A model generated the notes under the pieces. It was given only the letters and a program-made list of their open reading frames with translations. It searched no databases and had not been told where the DNA came from. The position numbers were made by a program, and so were the translations under genes. From the NCBI GenBank assembly GCA_947304495.1, contig CAMZBG010000004.1, forward strand, positions 1 through 48,033: DNA of 48,033 bases. The letters run 5' to 3'. Positions 1-9,707 of the stretch are shown here, piece by piece. How positions within the stretch are numbered: the first letter of the stretch is position 1; each line of letters begins with the position of its first letter. This DNA is from an uncultured Clostridia bacterium. Its GTDB lineage: Bacteria; Bacillota_I; Bacilli_A; RF39; UBA660.

Positions 1-20
1 TTAATAATTAACACTCTTAT

Positions 21-1928
21 TTATTTTAATATTGCTTTATAATAATTATTTTCAACTATCATCCTACTAATAGCCACTCTATTATTAACTATACTATTTA
101 TCTTATTAACATAATCATCTGTTACTTCCTCTTTAGCATCAAACTTACCTGTAGCTGCATGATATGTTCCTTTGTTAGTAACCCAAGATTTATCTTTAAA
201 GATTGCTATTCCTTCTGTATTACTAAGAATATCTTTACCCATAATAATTCTTGAATCATAATCTACTCCAAATAAATTTAATACTGTTGGTAACACATCG
301 ATACTCATCCCTACTTTATCAACTTTTACCTTTTTCATTTTTTTATTATAGATAATAAGATTGTTACTATTAGCCTCAATCAAACTATCTCTTTTATATG
401 TCGATAACATATTAATATATTCTATTGGTAAATTATATGGATAATGATCAGCCAATAAGACAAATACCGTATCATCTAACTTATTAGCTTCATCTAGTTT
501 TTCCATAAGTGTTTCTAATGCTCTATCTAATTCTATCTGTGTAGCTATATATCCTCTTACTGCTTCTGGATAATCTAAATCATCAACCAATTTTCTATTT
601 TTTAATGCTATACCATTCTCATTATAAGTATAATAGAAATGACCAGATACCGTCATATAATAAACCATAAAAGGCTTATCACTATTAACATAATCTGCTG
701 ATGTCACACTCATCATTTCAATATCACTTTGTGGCCATGTATTACAATTAATTCTTTTCTCAAGACCATTGTAACAACCTTGATAATTATTAAAGCCCAA
801 ATTATTTAAATAAACATTCCTATCCTGAAAATATGCACTATTATTATGATATGCATAAGTATTATATCCTAAACCTTTAAATAAATTTCCTAATCCATAT
901 GGATAATATGCACTTCCACTACGCCAAGAACCTAGTATTGTATTATCAGCATATAGTCCTGTCAAAGCTTGAAATTCACCACCAATTGTCGATAAATTAT
1001 TTGATGTATAGAAATTTTCAAAATAGAATCCATCATGTACTAATTTATATAATGTTGGCGTATATTTCTCTGATACCGCTATTTCACTAAAACTTTCAGC
1101 AACGATAAACACCAAATTTTTACCTTCAAACATTCCAGTATATCTATTCTTTTTAGTACCTGTATCATTAGCTATATACTTATTGATTGTACCTACTCCA
1201 CCAGATGTTTTACTAAAATCTATATCTAAAGTATTATAATCATATTCAAATATTTCATCGATATCTAATTCATTATCATGTGTCTTATCAACTTCAATAA
1301 TCTTTTCATTAAATCCAAACACTAATCGTTCAACATCCAAAATAGTTGATGACATTACTCCTAATCTCTCAATATTTAATGAAACGTTATTATTTTCAAA
1401 ATATAGATTATAAATAGAACCTATTTCCTTACCTTGAATAAATATATTAGCAATATAAATACCAATAGCAAAAACAAATAATGAAAGATATATCAATATA
1501 TGTTTTAATTTTTCTTTTTCAAATTTTATTTTCTTTCTAAATACTATAAGTAATACTAATGGTAAAGCAAATAATATCAAAACATGTATATTCTGTAATA
1601 TAGATATGACTATATTTTTACCAAATTTAAGTACCTGATCAGTTTGTTTAAGTAAAGTAACTGAAAAAGGAGTTAACAATACTTGATAAAAAACATAATA
1701 CAACCCATACCAAACAAATAAAAATGTATATATAAAGTAAGTTATAACCCTATTTATTTTTTCATTAAAGACACTTGTAACTATACATATTAATCCCGCA
1801 TTACACAAAGTAAATAAGAATATATTAATAATTGAAGATCTAAGATAATTATCATACATAAATAAATTAAATACTAAATCTAAATATAATAATGATAATA
1901 AAATATATAAATACTTCTTTAACTTCAT
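21..1928 (-). CDS. LTA synthase-like membrane sulfatase-fold protein
   Basis: This 635-residue protein has about five N-terminal membrane segments (within residues 1-165) and a large extracytoplasmic alkaline-phosphatase/sulfatase-fold domain, the layout of lipoteichoic acid synthases, which move glycerol-phosphate from phosphatidylglycerol to a growing polymer. Visible active-site elements are the metal-ligand Glu in VFIVAESFSE (near residue 275), the probable nucleophile Thr in LSTIGGEF (near 313), a His in TVSGHFYY, and the Asp-His pair in LLADHYPY (near 492). I start at the fourth Met of the longest frame because AAAAGG lies 8-9 bases before it but only one base before the upstream ATG. 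It follows pepF after 14 bases and is probably co-transcribed. A related phosphoglycerol transferase is possible, so no symbol is given. Confidence 0.85.
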   Translation of the reverse strand: MKLKKYLYILLSLLYLDLVFNLFMYDNYLRSSIINIFLFTLCNAGLICIVTSVFNEKINRVITYFIYTFLFVWYGLYYVFYQVLLTPFSVTLLKQTDQVLKFGKNIVISILQNIHVLILFALPLVLLIVFRKKIKFEKEKLKHILIYLSLFVFAIGIYIANIFIQGKEIGSIYNLYFENNNVSLNIERLGVMSSTILDVERLVFGFNEKIIEVDKTHDNELDIDEIFEYDYNTLDIDFSKTSGGVGTINKYIANDTGTKKNRYTGMFEGKNLVFIVAESFSEIAVSEKYTPTLYKLVHDGFYFENFYTSNNLSTIGGEFQALTGLYADNTILGSWRSGSAYYPYGLGNLFKGLGYNTYAYHNNSAYFQDRNVYLNNLGFNNYQGCYNGLEKRINCNTWPQSDIEMMSVTSADYVNSDKPFMVYYMTVSGHFYYTYNENGIALKNRKLVDDLDYPEAVRGYIATQIELDRALETLMEKLDEANKLDDTVFVLLADHYPYNLPIEYINMLSTYKRDSLIEANSNNLIIYNKKMKKVKVDKVGMSIDVLPTVLNLFGVDYDSRIIMGKDILSNTEGIAIFKDKSWVTNKGTYHAATGKFDAKEEVTDDYVNKINSIVNNRVAISRMIVENNYYKAILK

Positions 1929-1942
1929 ACTACCCATCCTTT

Positions 1943-3721
1943 TTATTCAAAATACAAATCTTCAAATTCTTTAATTAATCCATCAAACATATCAATCGCA
2001 TCATTGATAACTTTCTTATCAGTTAAATCTACTCCAGCTAATTTAAGTGAATCCAAAGGATTCTTACTTCTTCCACATTTTAAGAATGCTAAATAATCAT
2101 CCGGCTTTAAACGACCATCTAATAATCTTGTAACTATTGATGATGCCGCTGATAATCCAGTTGCATACTTGTATACATAGAAATTATAGTAAAAATGTGG
2201 TATTCTTTCCCATTCATACCTAATTTCATCATCTACTACACAATTTTCTCCAAAATATACCTTATTTAATTCATAATATATATCACATAAAATATCGGCA
2301 GTAATGGGTTCATCATTACCAATCTTTTCATAAATTTTTCGTTCAAACTCTGAAAACATAGTTTGTCTATATACAGTTGCTCTAAACAATTCCATCATTC
2401 TATTTAAAATAAATAATTTTTCATTTTTATCATTACTATTTTTAATAACATATTTAGCTAAAAGCAATTCATTTACAGTTGAAGCAACTTCAGCTACAAA
2501 TATTGAGTAATATCCATATTGATATGGATTATTCATTCTTGCAAAGTAACTATGTATTGAATGTCCAAGTTCATGTGCCAAAGTTGACATATCATCATAC
2601 TTATCTTGATAATTTAACAATATATATGGATTCGTATCATAACTTCCACCTGAATATCCACCAGTTCTTTTTCCTTTGTTTGGATACACATCTATCCATC
2701 TGCTATTTATTCCGTTCTTTAAAATATCGATATAATCTTTACCTAAGATACTAAGAGCATTAATAACTGTTTCTTTAGAACTATCAAATGGATATTTAAA
2801 ATTACTGCTACTTACCATATTTGCATATACATCATATAAATGAAGTTGATCTAATTTTAACGCCTTTTTCTTCAAATCATAATACTTATGTAATACTCCA
2901 ATACGTTCATGTATAACCTTAACTAAATTATCATGTATTCCTATCCCTAATTCGTCACGATACATTGATTCTTCAATTGCACTTTTATATCCCCTTATAT
3001 TAGCTAAAGTAGTCTCTTCTTTAACATTAGCACTAATCAAACTAGCAAAAACATTTTTATATTGCTTATAAATACCATATAAACTCTTAAATGCTTCTCG
3101 TCTAATATCCCTGTTATCTCCTTCAATATATATACTATATTTATTACAATCTAAAGGATATTCCTTACCATCAACACAAAAACTAGGAAATGACAAATCT
3201 GAATCCTTTAATAATTCATATGTATCATAATTATTACCTATAGCTTTACTTAAACTAGCTAGTAATCTCTCTTCTTTATCAGATAACGTATATTTTTTAT
3301 ATCTAAACATATTCTTAAAATATATTTCATATTCCTTTAATTTATCATTTCTTTTATAAAATGCTTCTAATGTGCTATAATCTAGTTTTAAAATACTCGT
3401 ATCAACAAAATAAGTTTTCTTAATATATTCACTATATAAATTAGCTACTTCTTCACCTAATTCTTGATTCTTATTAATTCTCGTATCCTCATCTTGTAAT
3501 AAACTTACATAAGCTTCTAATTTATCAATAATTCTATTCGTATTCATTACTAAACTTATTAATTCATATAAATTATCCGCATCATAAGTTATTCCCTCAA
3601 AAGTAACTATTTTATTAATATTTGCTTTTACTTTTTGAATATCTTTTCTAAACTCATCTAAGTTACTATAAATACTACTTAAATCCCATTTATATTGTAC
3701 ATCTACTTTTTCTCTTTCCAT
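1943..3721 (-). CDS. pepF: Oligoendopeptidase F (M3 zinc metallopeptidase)
   Basis: This 592-residue cytoplasmic peptidase is expected to cleave short oligopeptides. The M3 zinc motif HELGH is near residue 382 (LAHELGHSIHSYF), and the C-terminal part carries the conserved RIPHFYYNFYVYKYATG block of PepF proteins. Length is typical of the family. The start is the third ATG of the longest frame: GGAGG sits 8 bases upstream of it, while the longer frame's first ATG overlaps a TATAAT -10 box and cannot be translated from that promoter. The LTA-synthase-like gene follows closely on the same strand. Confidence 0.95.
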   Translation of the reverse strand: MEREKVDVQYKWDLSSIYSNLDEFRKDIQKVKANINKIVTFEGITYDADNLYELISLVMNTNRIIDKLEAYVSLLQDEDTRINKNQELGEEVANLYSEYIKKTYFVDTSILKLDYSTLEAFYKRNDKLKEYEIYFKNMFRYKKYTLSDKEERLLASLSKAIGNNYDTYELLKDSDLSFPSFCVDGKEYPLDCNKYSIYIEGDNRDIRREAFKSLYGIYKQYKNVFASLISANVKEETTLANIRGYKSAIEESMYRDELGIGIHDNLVKVIHERIGVLHKYYDLKKKALKLDQLHLYDVYANMVSSSNFKYPFDSSKETVINALSILGKDYIDILKNGINSRWIDVYPNKGKRTGGYSGGSYDTNPYILLNYQDKYDDMSTLAHELGHSIHSYFARMNNPYQYGYYSIFVAEVASTVNELLLAKYVIKNSNDKNEKLFILNRMMELFRATVYRQTMFSEFERKIYEKIGNDEPITADILCDIYYELNKVYFGENCVVDDEIRYEWERIPHFYYNFYVYKYATGLSAASSIVTRLLDGRLKPDDYLAFLKCGRSKNPLDSLKLAGVDLTDKKVINDAIDMFDGLIKEFEDLYFE

Positions 3722-3740
3722 ATTCATAGCCTCCAATATC

Positions 3741-3746
3741 ATTATA
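3741..3746 (-). promoter_or_regulatory. Putative pepF -10 box
   Basis: TATAAT on the minus strand, about 20 bases before the pepF start. No convincing -35 is seen. It predicts a very short leader beginning just before the GGAGG site. Confidence 0.45.
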
Positions 3747-3806
3747 CAATAAATATTAAATATTTTCTATATCATAATTAATGACAAAAATTGAAAACAA
3801 TAAATT

Positions 3807-3829
3807 AAAAAAGCAATAAAATTGCTTTT
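3807..3829 (-). terminator. ychF intrinsic terminator
   Basis: Minus-strand stem AAAAGCAA/TTGCTTTT with a 5-base loop and a following U run, directly after the ychF stop codon. Confidence 0.85.
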
Positions 3830-4930
3830 CTATACATTAAATCTAAAATAACAAATATCTCCATCTTGCATTAAGTAATCTTTTCCTTCAAGTCTCATTT
3901 TTCCGTTTTCTTTAACATCCTTTTCAGAACCATATTTTACTAAATCATCATAACTCATTACTTCTGCTTTAATAAAACCTTTTTCAAAATCTGTATGGAT
4001 TATTCCAGCACATTGAGGAGCTTTTGTTCCTTTCTTAAATGTCCAAGCCCTAACCTCATCACTTCCTGCCGTAAAAAATGTTGCAAGGCCAAGCAATGAA
4101 TATGTTTTTTTAATAAGCTGATCGAGTCCTGATTCAGGAATTCCTAAATCCTTCAAAAATGCATCCTTATCGTCATCATTAAGTTCTGCCAATTCACTTT
4201 CTATCTTAGCACAAATCATTACTACTTCACTATTTTCTTTTTTAGCATATTCACAAACCTGTTCATAATAATTATTACCACCATTAATAATATCATCTTC
4301 ACTGACATTAGCTACATATATTATTGGCTTTAAAGTAATTAAATTAAAAGATTTAATTACCTCAATTTCCTCATCTGATAATTCCATTTTTCTTACTGGA
4401 ATGTTCTGTTCTAACAAACTCTTTATTTTTCTTAGAGTATTAATTTCTAATAATTCTTTCTTATCCTTAGTCATATCAGCTTTTTTTCCTATACGACTAA
4501 TACGATTATCAACAATTTCTAAATCTGACATTACAAGTTCAACATTTATAACTTCTATATCCCTAATTGGATCGACATTTCCATCAACATGAATAATATT
4601 CTTATCATCAAAACATCTAACTACTTCTACTACCGCATCCACTTCACGAATATGCGATAAAAATTTATTACCAAGTCCTTCACCAGTACTAGCCCCCTTA
4701 ACAAGACCAGCTATATCAGTAAATTCATAAGTCGTAGGAATGGTCCTTTCTGGTATATACATTTCTTCTAAAACAGTAACTCGCTTATCTGGTACTGTTA
4801 CTATTCCTACATTCGGATCAATCGTCGCAAAAGGATAATTAGCTGCTAAAATATTTTTTTTAGTAATTGCATTAAATAAAGTAGATTTTCCTACATTAGG
4901 TAATCCTACAATTCCTGCCGTTAAACTCAC
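3830..4930 (-). CDS. ychF: YchF/OLA1-type P-loop ATPase
   Basis: This 366-residue protein begins [19 protein letters not shown], the YchF signature, with P-loop GLPNVGKST, a [11 protein letters not shown] switch-like motif and the C-terminal TGS domain ending YFRFNV. Members of this universal family bind ATP rather than GTP, associate with ribosomes and are linked to stress responses; the exact role is unsettled. The start is a GTG three codons inside the longest frame. It follows AGAAAGAAGTGAT, a near match to the extended anti-Shine-Dalgarno complement, and gives the family's usual N terminus and length. It has its own promoter and terminator. Confidence 0.95.
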   Translation of the reverse strand: MSLTAGIVGLPNVGKSTLFNAITKKNILAANYPFATIDPNVGIVTVPDKRVTVLEEMYIPERTIPTTYEFTDIAGLVKGASTGEGLGNKFLSHIREVDAVVEVVRCFDDKNIIHVDGNVDPIRDIEVINVELVMSDLEIVDNRISRIGKKADMTKDKKELLEINTLRKIKSLLEQNIPVRKMELSDEEIEVIKSFNLITLKPIIYVANVSEDDIINGGNNYYEQVCEYAKKENSEVVMICAKIESELAELNDDDKDAFLKDLGIPESGLDQLIKKTYSLLGLATFFTAGSDEVRAWTFKKGTKAPQCAGIIHTDFEKGFIKAEVMSYDDLVKYGSEKDVKENGKMRLEGKDYLMQDGDICYFRFNV

Positions 4931-4953
4931 ATGTATCACTTCTTTCTTTATGT

Positions 4954-4982
4954 ATTATAACAAAAAAGACATATTTTAACAA
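4954..4982 (-). promoter_or_regulatory. ychF promoter (extended -10)
   Basis: Minus strand TTGTTA, 17 bp, TATAAT preceded by TGT. The -35 box lies inside the abgT terminator hairpin, so terminator and promoter share DNA. Confidence 0.7.
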
Positions 4983-4990
4983 TATGTCTT
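4962..4990 (-). terminator. abgT intrinsic terminator
   Basis: Stem AAGACATATT/AATATGTCTT (10 bp, 5-base loop) followed on the minus strand by TTTTTTG, just after the abgT stop. Confidence 0.85.
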
Positions 4991-4995
4991 CATTA

Positions 4996-6534
4996 TTATA
5001 ACATTACTCCGGTATTAAATCCAAGTGGAAGTCCAATTATATAAAATGCTAAAATCAATAATAACCATAATATTGAAAATCCAACTGCATATGGCAACAT
5101 CAATCCCATTCCATCAGTAAGTGTAATTACATCTTTTTTTCTACTATTATATATTTGTAAAAATCCTAGTAAAATAACAAAATATGTAAATAATGGCGTT
5201 ACCCCTTTGGTAGCACTATCAGCAGCTCTAAATACTGCCTGTGCGAATTCTGGAGTAAAAGAACTCTGCATAAACATTGGTACTACTATCGGTGACATTA
5301 TAGCCCACTTAGTTGATAAAACTGGTACAAATATTGTACTTATACTTACTATAATAAACGTCAATATAATTAATACTAATCCTGTAAGTTGTAAATTTGA
5401 AAGGGCTTCTGATAATGAAGCTACTATAAATAAACCTATATTAGTTTCTTTAAATATCGTACAAAACTGAGCTGCAAAGAATATTAAAATAAGCAATGAA
5501 GCAAATCCCTTTAAATAATAACTCATTGAATTCATCAAATCCTTATTATTTTTAATTGTCTTTGTTCTAATTCCATATACAAGTCCCGTAAATCCAAACA
5601 AAGCAGAAAATATAAGTACAGATCCCTGTCTAAAATAAGAACCATCGCCAAATAATTGAGCTATATATCTCTTTTCTTTTAAATTAAGTAACAACCCTGA
5701 AAAAGGTAATCCTGGAATAATACAATAAGTTAAAAGTAACACAATTATCATCGTAAATAAAATAGATACTCCTACCCCTTTTATCTCTTTTTTAGTTACT
5801 TCACTCTCTAAATCTATTCCTTCATCTTCTTCAAGTGTATATTTTCCTAATTTAGGTACTACATATCGTTCAGTAATAATCATTCCTAAATATGAAATAG
5901 CTAAAGTAGCAAATACCATAAATATTATATTTCCTGATAAACTAACATGATAATTTTGATCCAATATTTTCGTAGCACTTTCCGTATAATTAATCAATAT
6001 ATTATCTACTCCATTAACTAAAATATTAGCTCCATATCCAAAAGAAATACCAGCAAATGCTGCACTAACCCCAGCTGAAGGATGTCTACCTAAATTCATA
6101 AATAAAATTGCTGCTACTGGTAACAATATAACATATCCAGCTTCAAAAAACATTGAAGATATTACACCAAGTAAAACTACTAAAAATGTAAATAATCGCT
6201 TAGATTTATTCTTAGTAATTATCTTAAAAAATGAATTTAAAAATCCAGACTTATATGCTACTCCTACACCCATAAGACCAACAATTAATGTACCTAATGG
6301 TGCAAAACTAGTAAAATTATTAAGCATATTACTAACTAAATACTGTATTCCCGTACGATTAAACAAATTATTAATTGTAACAATTTGCGTTTCTAATTCG
6401 CCAGTAACGGGATTGACATTATAATAAGTTGTCTCTAAATTAAGAATACTTCCAACACTACTTATTACCATTACTATCATTGTAAGAATAAATAAAAGTA
6501 TCGCCGGATGTAATTTAAATTCCCTATTTTTCAT
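4996..6534 (-). CDS. abgT: AbgT-family membrane transporter
   Basis: This 512-residue polytopic membrane protein has about 12 hydrophobic segments. It matches the AbgT family (p-aminobenzoyl-glutamate transporters; some members export antimetabolites such as sulfonamides) through FTSFAPLGTLIVGLMGVGVA, the SPIVVPMFMQ and FTPEFAQAVFRAADSATKG blocks, and overall length. The substrate cannot be assigned from sequence; folate fragments are one option. Its ATG overlaps the stop of the upstream DUF951 gene, so the two are translationally coupled in one transcript that ends at the hairpin just downstream. Confidence 0.88.
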   Translation of the reverse strand: MKNREFKLHPAILLFILTMIVMVISSVGSILNLETTYYNVNPVTGELETQIVTINNLFNRTGIQYLVSNMLNNFTSFAPLGTLIVGLMGVGVAYKSGFLNSFFKIITKNKSKRLFTFLVVLLGVISSMFFEAGYVILLPVAAILFMNLGRHPSAGVSAAFAGISFGYGANILVNGVDNILINYTESATKILDQNYHVSLSGNIIFMVFATLAISYLGMIITERYVVPKLGKYTLEEDEGIDLESEVTKKEIKGVGVSILFTMIIVLLLTYCIIPGLPFSGLLLNLKEKRYIAQLFGDGSYFRQGSVLIFSALFGFTGLVYGIRTKTIKNNKDLMNSMSYYLKGFASLLILIFFAAQFCTIFKETNIGLFIVASLSEALSNLQLTGLVLIILTFIIVSISTIFVPVLSTKWAIMSPIVVPMFMQSSFTPEFAQAVFRAADSATKGVTPLFTYFVILLGFLQIYNSRKKDVITLTDGMGLMLPYAVGFSILWLLLILAFYIIGLPLGFNTGVML

Positions 6535-6710
6535 ATACTCTCCACCTTTTTAATCTTCTTATTAAATTCCATTCGTGGCATCATCACAACTCTACCACAA
6601 TTAATACATTTAATTTTTATATCAGCACCAACTCTAACAACTTCAAACCGATTTGTTTGGCATGGATGCATCTTTTTCATAACAACAATACTTCCTAATT
6701 TATAGTCCAT
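6531..6710 (-). CDS. DUF951 family small protein (YyzM-like)
   Basis: This 59-residue protein (MDYKLGSIVVMKKMHPC...) has the DUF951 pattern: a basic N-terminal half with KMHPCQTNRFEVVRVGADIKIKC followed by a C-x-x-C pair (KCINCGRVV), suggesting a small zinc-binding or nucleic-acid-binding fold. Its function is unknown. The start is fixed by GGAGG seven bases upstream; a longer reading from further up would run into the -10 box. Homologues lie near soj/spo0J and ychF in Bacillus, consistent with ychF and parAB being in this window. Confidence 0.85.
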   Translation of the reverse strand: MDYKLGSIVVMKKMHPCQTNRFEVVRVGADIKIKCINCGRVVMMPRMEFNKKIKKVESI

Positions 6711-6732
6711 ATCAAAGCCTCCGTATATTTTT

Positions 6733-6761
6733 ATTATAACAAACAATCTATTCTAATGCAA
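6733..6761 (-). promoter_or_regulatory. Promoter of the DUF951-abgT operon
   Basis: TTGCAT, 17 bp, TATAAT with TGT immediately before the -10. Confidence 0.75.
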
Positions 6762-6765
6762 ACTA

Positions 6766-6799
6766 AAAAGAAAGAAAACTACTCATCATCTATGAGTAG
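6766..6799 (-). terminator. trmL intrinsic terminator overlapping the stop codon
   Basis: Stem CTACTCAT/ATGAGTAG on the minus strand followed by a T-rich tract. The 3' arm contains the trmL stop codon. Confidence 0.8.
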
Positions 6800-7294
6800 C
6801 CAATCTTCACCTTTAAAAGGCTCATGACGTATTAAATCAGGATAATCTTGTTGTCTCATAACTTCAAATACTGCTATAGCAACTGAATTAGATACATTTA
6901 AACATCTAACATTATCTGAACAAGGTATTCTTATACATCTATCCAAATTATCTCTAAGTATCTTTTTAGGTATACCTGTACTTTCTTTTCCAAATATTAA
7001 ATATATATTCTTATTTCTATCACTAAAATCAAATTCACTATGAGCTTTTTTACCATATCTCGTAAAATAATAATATTCCCCAATATTCTTATTACAAAAA
7101 TCTTCCCAATCATCATATAAAGTATAATCAACTTTATCTAAATAATTGACCCCACTTCTTTTAACAACAGTTGATGATAACACAAAACCCATCGGTCTAA
7201 TTATATGAAGTTTAGCATTTGATGCCGCACACGTTCTCATAATATTACCAGTATTCTCAGGAATTTCTGGTTCATATAAAACAATATTAACCAT
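6779..7294 (-). CDS. trmL: tRNA (cytidine/uridine-34 2'-O)-methyltransferase TrmL
   Basis: This 171-residue SPOUT methyltransferase is expected to methylate the wobble-base ribose of tRNA-Leu isoacceptors using S-adenosylmethionine. It begins VNIVLYEPEIPENTGNIMRTC, the TrmL/CspR signature, and carries IYLIFGKESTGIPKKIL plus the knot-forming C-terminal IPCSDNVRCLNVSNSVAIAVFE. Length is typical. The start overlaps the last 8 bases of the upstream membrane-protein gene (ATGGTTAA overlap), so the two genes form an operon. Confidence 0.95.
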   Translation of the reverse strand: MVNIVLYEPEIPENTGNIMRTCAASNAKLHIIRPMGFVLSSTVVKRSGVNYLDKVDYTLYDDWEDFCNKNIGEYYYFTRYGKKAHSEFDFSDRNKNIYLIFGKESTGIPKKILRDNLDRCIRIPCSDNVRCLNVSNSVAIAVFEVMRQQDYPDLIRHEPFKGEDWLLIDDE

Positions 7295-7826
7295 TTATTT
7301 CATCCTCATCATAAAAAGTAATACCATTAATATAATCTAAAACATAATCAGCATCATAATTATTCTGTTTAATATCCAATATACTTCTAACTATACCATT
7401 TTGAACAACCATAATTAATGGAACATCTATAATACTGCTAGAACCTACAAAATACTTATTTGCTAATTCGTTTGCTGTTTTTTTATTCTTTAATTCCGCC
7501 GTAATATCTAAATATAATAACTTTCTATCGATCTTATTATTCTTAAATAATCCCTTTAATTTCTTTTCAAATTCTCTTATTTCACTATTTTCAAGTACAG
7601 ATACATATATAATCGTATCAGGATTTTCAACAAAATAATTATCTAATTCATTATAATTAATTACTTCCATATACTTATCCATTATTGGTCTATTTAATTT
7701 AGTCTCATTATATGCATCTACCCATAAATAAAAATAATATAAAAGAAACATACTTATAACAAACACTACACCTAAAATAATATAATTTTTTAAAGGTATC
7801 TCTCTAAGTTTTTCTTCATTATTCAT
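7287..7826 (-). CDS. Membrane-anchored thioredoxin-fold-like protein without CxxC
   Basis: This 179-residue protein has a single N-terminal membrane anchor (NYIILGVVFVISMFLLYYFYLWV, about residues 14-36) and a soluble domain of about 140 residues. Elements recall a thioredoxin fold: strand DTIIYVSVLENSEIREFEKKLKGL followed by a helix, strand KLLYLDITAEL, then VPLIMVVQNGIV, which resembles the cis-Pro strand (TPT-hhhFKNGKh) of thioredoxins. There is no CxxC and no cysteine at all, so redox catalysis is unlikely. The start is the internal ATG six bases after GGTG. No function is assigned. It is the first gene of the trmL operon and is divergent from rlmN. Confidence 0.75.
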   Translation of the reverse strand: MNNEEKLREIPLKNYIILGVVFVISMFLLYYFYLWVDAYNETKLNRPIMDKYMEVINYNELDNYFVENPDTIIYVSVLENSEIREFEKKLKGLFKNNKIDRKLLYLDITAELKNKKTANELANKYFVGSSSIIDVPLIMVVQNGIVRSILDIKQNNYDADYVLDYINGITFYDEDEING

Positions 7827-7846
7827 TGATATCACCATCCATATTC

Positions 7847-7875
7847 ATTTTAACAATTAATTATCAGTTTGTAAA
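7847..7875 (-). promoter_or_regulatory. Promoter of the thioredoxin-like gene-trmL operon
   Basis: TTTACA, 17 bp, TAAAAT with a TGT extended -10. It is divergent from the rlmN promoter in the same intergenic region. Confidence 0.78.
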
Positions 7876-7905
7876 TATTAACTACTTTAATTTAATGTCT
7901 ATTTT

Positions 7906-7914
7906 TGTTATAAT
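7906..7914 (+). promoter_or_regulatory. rlmN operon extended -10
   Basis: TGTTATAAT, a perfect extended -10, lies 24 bases before the rlmN ATG. The -35 region (TTTAAT at 17 bp) is weak. Confidence 0.7.
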
Positions 7915-7937
7915 AAATACATAAAGGATTGATAATT

Positions 7938-8954
7938 ATGAAAAATATATTTAGTGAAACTTATGAATCGCTTGAAAAATATTTTATTGAAATTGGCGAT
8001 AAAAAATTTAGAGCAACTCAATTATATGATTTCTTATATAAAAAAAGAATATTTGACCTAACTAAAATGAACAACATTCCCAACACCACTAAAGAAAAAT
8101 TAAATCATGATTTTGACTTTTCATTTATTAAAATTATTAAAAGACAAGAAGACACTGACGTTAAAAAATACTTATTCGAACTTAACGATGGTGCTCGCAT
8201 TGAATCTGTCCTAATGCACCATAATTATGGTGTAAGCATATGCGTATCTAGTCAAGTTGGTTGTAATATGGGATGTGCTTTTTGTGAAAGTGGCAGACTT
8301 AAAAAAGTTAGAAATTTAGAAACATATGAAATTGTTGAACAATTATTATTAATTGAAAAAGAAATCAAAGAAAGAATTACACATGTTGTAATTATGGGAA
8401 TTGGAGAACCATTTGATAACTATAATAATGTTATGAATTTTATCAGAATCATTACTTCAAATAAGGGTATTGATTTAGGTTCACGCCACATAACCGTATC
8501 TACCTGTGGTCTAATTCCTGGTATTGAAAAATTTATGAATGACTTTAATCAAGTAAACCTAGCTATATCGTTACATGCTCCTAATGATACCATTAGAAAT
8601 AAAATTATGCCTATTAGTAAAGTATATAAACTTGATGATTTGATGAAAACAGTCAAAAAGTATATTAAACTAACCAATCGAAGAGTAACATTCGAATATA
8701 TAATGCTAGAAAATGTCAACGATTCAAATGAATGTGCTAAAGAATTGTCTAAGTTATTAAAAGGAATAAACTGTTATGTTAATTTAATTCCCTATAATGA
8801 AACTGAAAATATTGACTTCAAGCGCTCAAAAAAGGTGCAAATTTTAGCATTTTATGATATACTTAAAAAGAATGGTATCGAAGTTACAATCAGAAGAGAA
8901 TTTGGTGGTAACGTTGATGCCGCATGTGGACAGCTAAGAGCTAAATCCTATTAA
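7938..8954 (+). CDS. rlmN: 23S rRNA A2503 / tRNA A37 C2-methyltransferase RlmN
   Basis: This 338-residue radical-SAM enzyme methylates C2 of A2503 in 23S rRNA and A37 in certain tRNAs. The [4Fe-4S] ligands are the CNMGCAFC motif starting at residue 109. The catalytic C-terminal Cys is in VDAACGQL (near residue 329), and the SAM-contacting GIGEPFDNY block is present. The start is an ATG 9 bases after AAAGGA; a TTG three codons upstream touches that site and is rejected. It is the first gene of a plus-strand operon rlmN-prpC-prkC-rsgA-rpe, an order conserved in Bacillota. Confidence 0.96.
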   Translation: MKNIFSETYESLEKYFIEIGDKKFRATQLYDFLYKKRIFDLTKMNNIPNTTKEKLNHDFDFSFIKIIKRQEDTDVKKYLFELNDGARIESVLMHHNYGVSICVSSQVGCNMGCAFCESGRLKKVRNLETYEIVEQLLLIEKEIKERITHVVIMGIGEPFDNYNNVMNFIRIITSNKGIDLGSRHITVSTCGLIPGIEKFMNDFNQVNLAISLHAPNDTIRNKIMPISKVYKLDDLMKTVKKYIKLTNRRVTFEYIMLENVNDSNECAKELSKLLKGINCYVNLIPYNETENIDFKRSKKVQILAFYDILKKNGIEVTIRREFGGNVDAACGQLRAKSY

Positions 8955-8966
8955 GGAGGAATAAAA

Positions 8967-9707
8967 ATGCAAACATTCTATTTTACAGATCCAGGTAAAG
9001 TTAGAGATCATAACGAAGACAATGTTACAATTATCAGTAATGATCAAAACGAATTTATCTTGGCTATTGCCGATGGTATGGGGGGACATAAAGCTGGTGA
9101 AGTCGCATCAGCTATTGCCATTGAACACGTAAAAAAATGTTTCTACGATATCCCAACAATCGGATCAAAAGAAGATGCCATCGAATGGTTAAGAAAAATT
9201 GTTAAAGAAATTAATGATCAAATTTTCGAATATGCCGAAAAAAATCCAGAAAGTAAAGGATTAGGAACTACCCTAGTAATTGCCATAAAAACTAATGATT
9301 ACATTCTTTATGGTAACATTGGTGATTCATCAGGATATGTTATTAAAAATAATACCCTACACAAAGTAACTAAAGATCATACATACGTAGGTATGTTACT
9401 AACCAATGGAAGATTGACTGAAGAAACAGCCAAAAATCATCCAGGAAAAAATTTACTTACTCGTGCATTAGGAGCTAACAATCCAATTGAAATTGACATT
9501 TTCGATATTGATACTTCAGTTAAAGGACTATTTTTATGCAGTGATGGACTAACTAATATGTTAACTGATGAACAAATAGAAAGAATACTAAATAGTGACT
9601 TACCAATTGAAGAAGCCGTTGTAAAACTAATTAGAAAAGCTAATTCAAGAGGCGGTACAGATAATATATCTATAGCTTATCTCAAAAAAGAAAGTGGTGA
9701 TGAATAA
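8967..9707 (+). CDS. prpC: PP2C-type serine/threonine phosphatase
   Basis: This 246-residue metal-dependent phosphatase is expected to remove phosphate from the kinase encoded next to it and from the kinase's substrates. PP2C motifs are in order: RDHNEDN near the N terminus, ADGMGGHKAGEVAS, GTTLVIA, YGNIGDSSGYV, FLCSDGLTNML and GGTDNIS near the C terminus, supplying the metal-binding Asp residues. Length matches PrpC/Stp. A strong AAGGAGG site precedes it. Its TAA overlaps the prkC ATG by one base, giving tight coupling of phosphatase and kinase synthesis. Confidence 0.96.
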   Translation: MQTFYFTDPGKVRDHNEDNVTIISNDQNEFILAIADGMGGHKAGEVASAIAIEHVKKCFYDIPTIGSKEDAIEWLRKIVKEINDQIFEYAEKNPESKGLGTTLVIAIKTNDYILYGNIGDSSGYVIKNNTLHKVTKDHTYVGMLLTNGRLTEETAKNHPGKNLLTRALGANNPIEIDIFDIDTSVKGLFLCSDGLTNMLTDEQIERILNSDLPIEEAVVKLIRKANSRGGTDNISIAYLKKESGDE

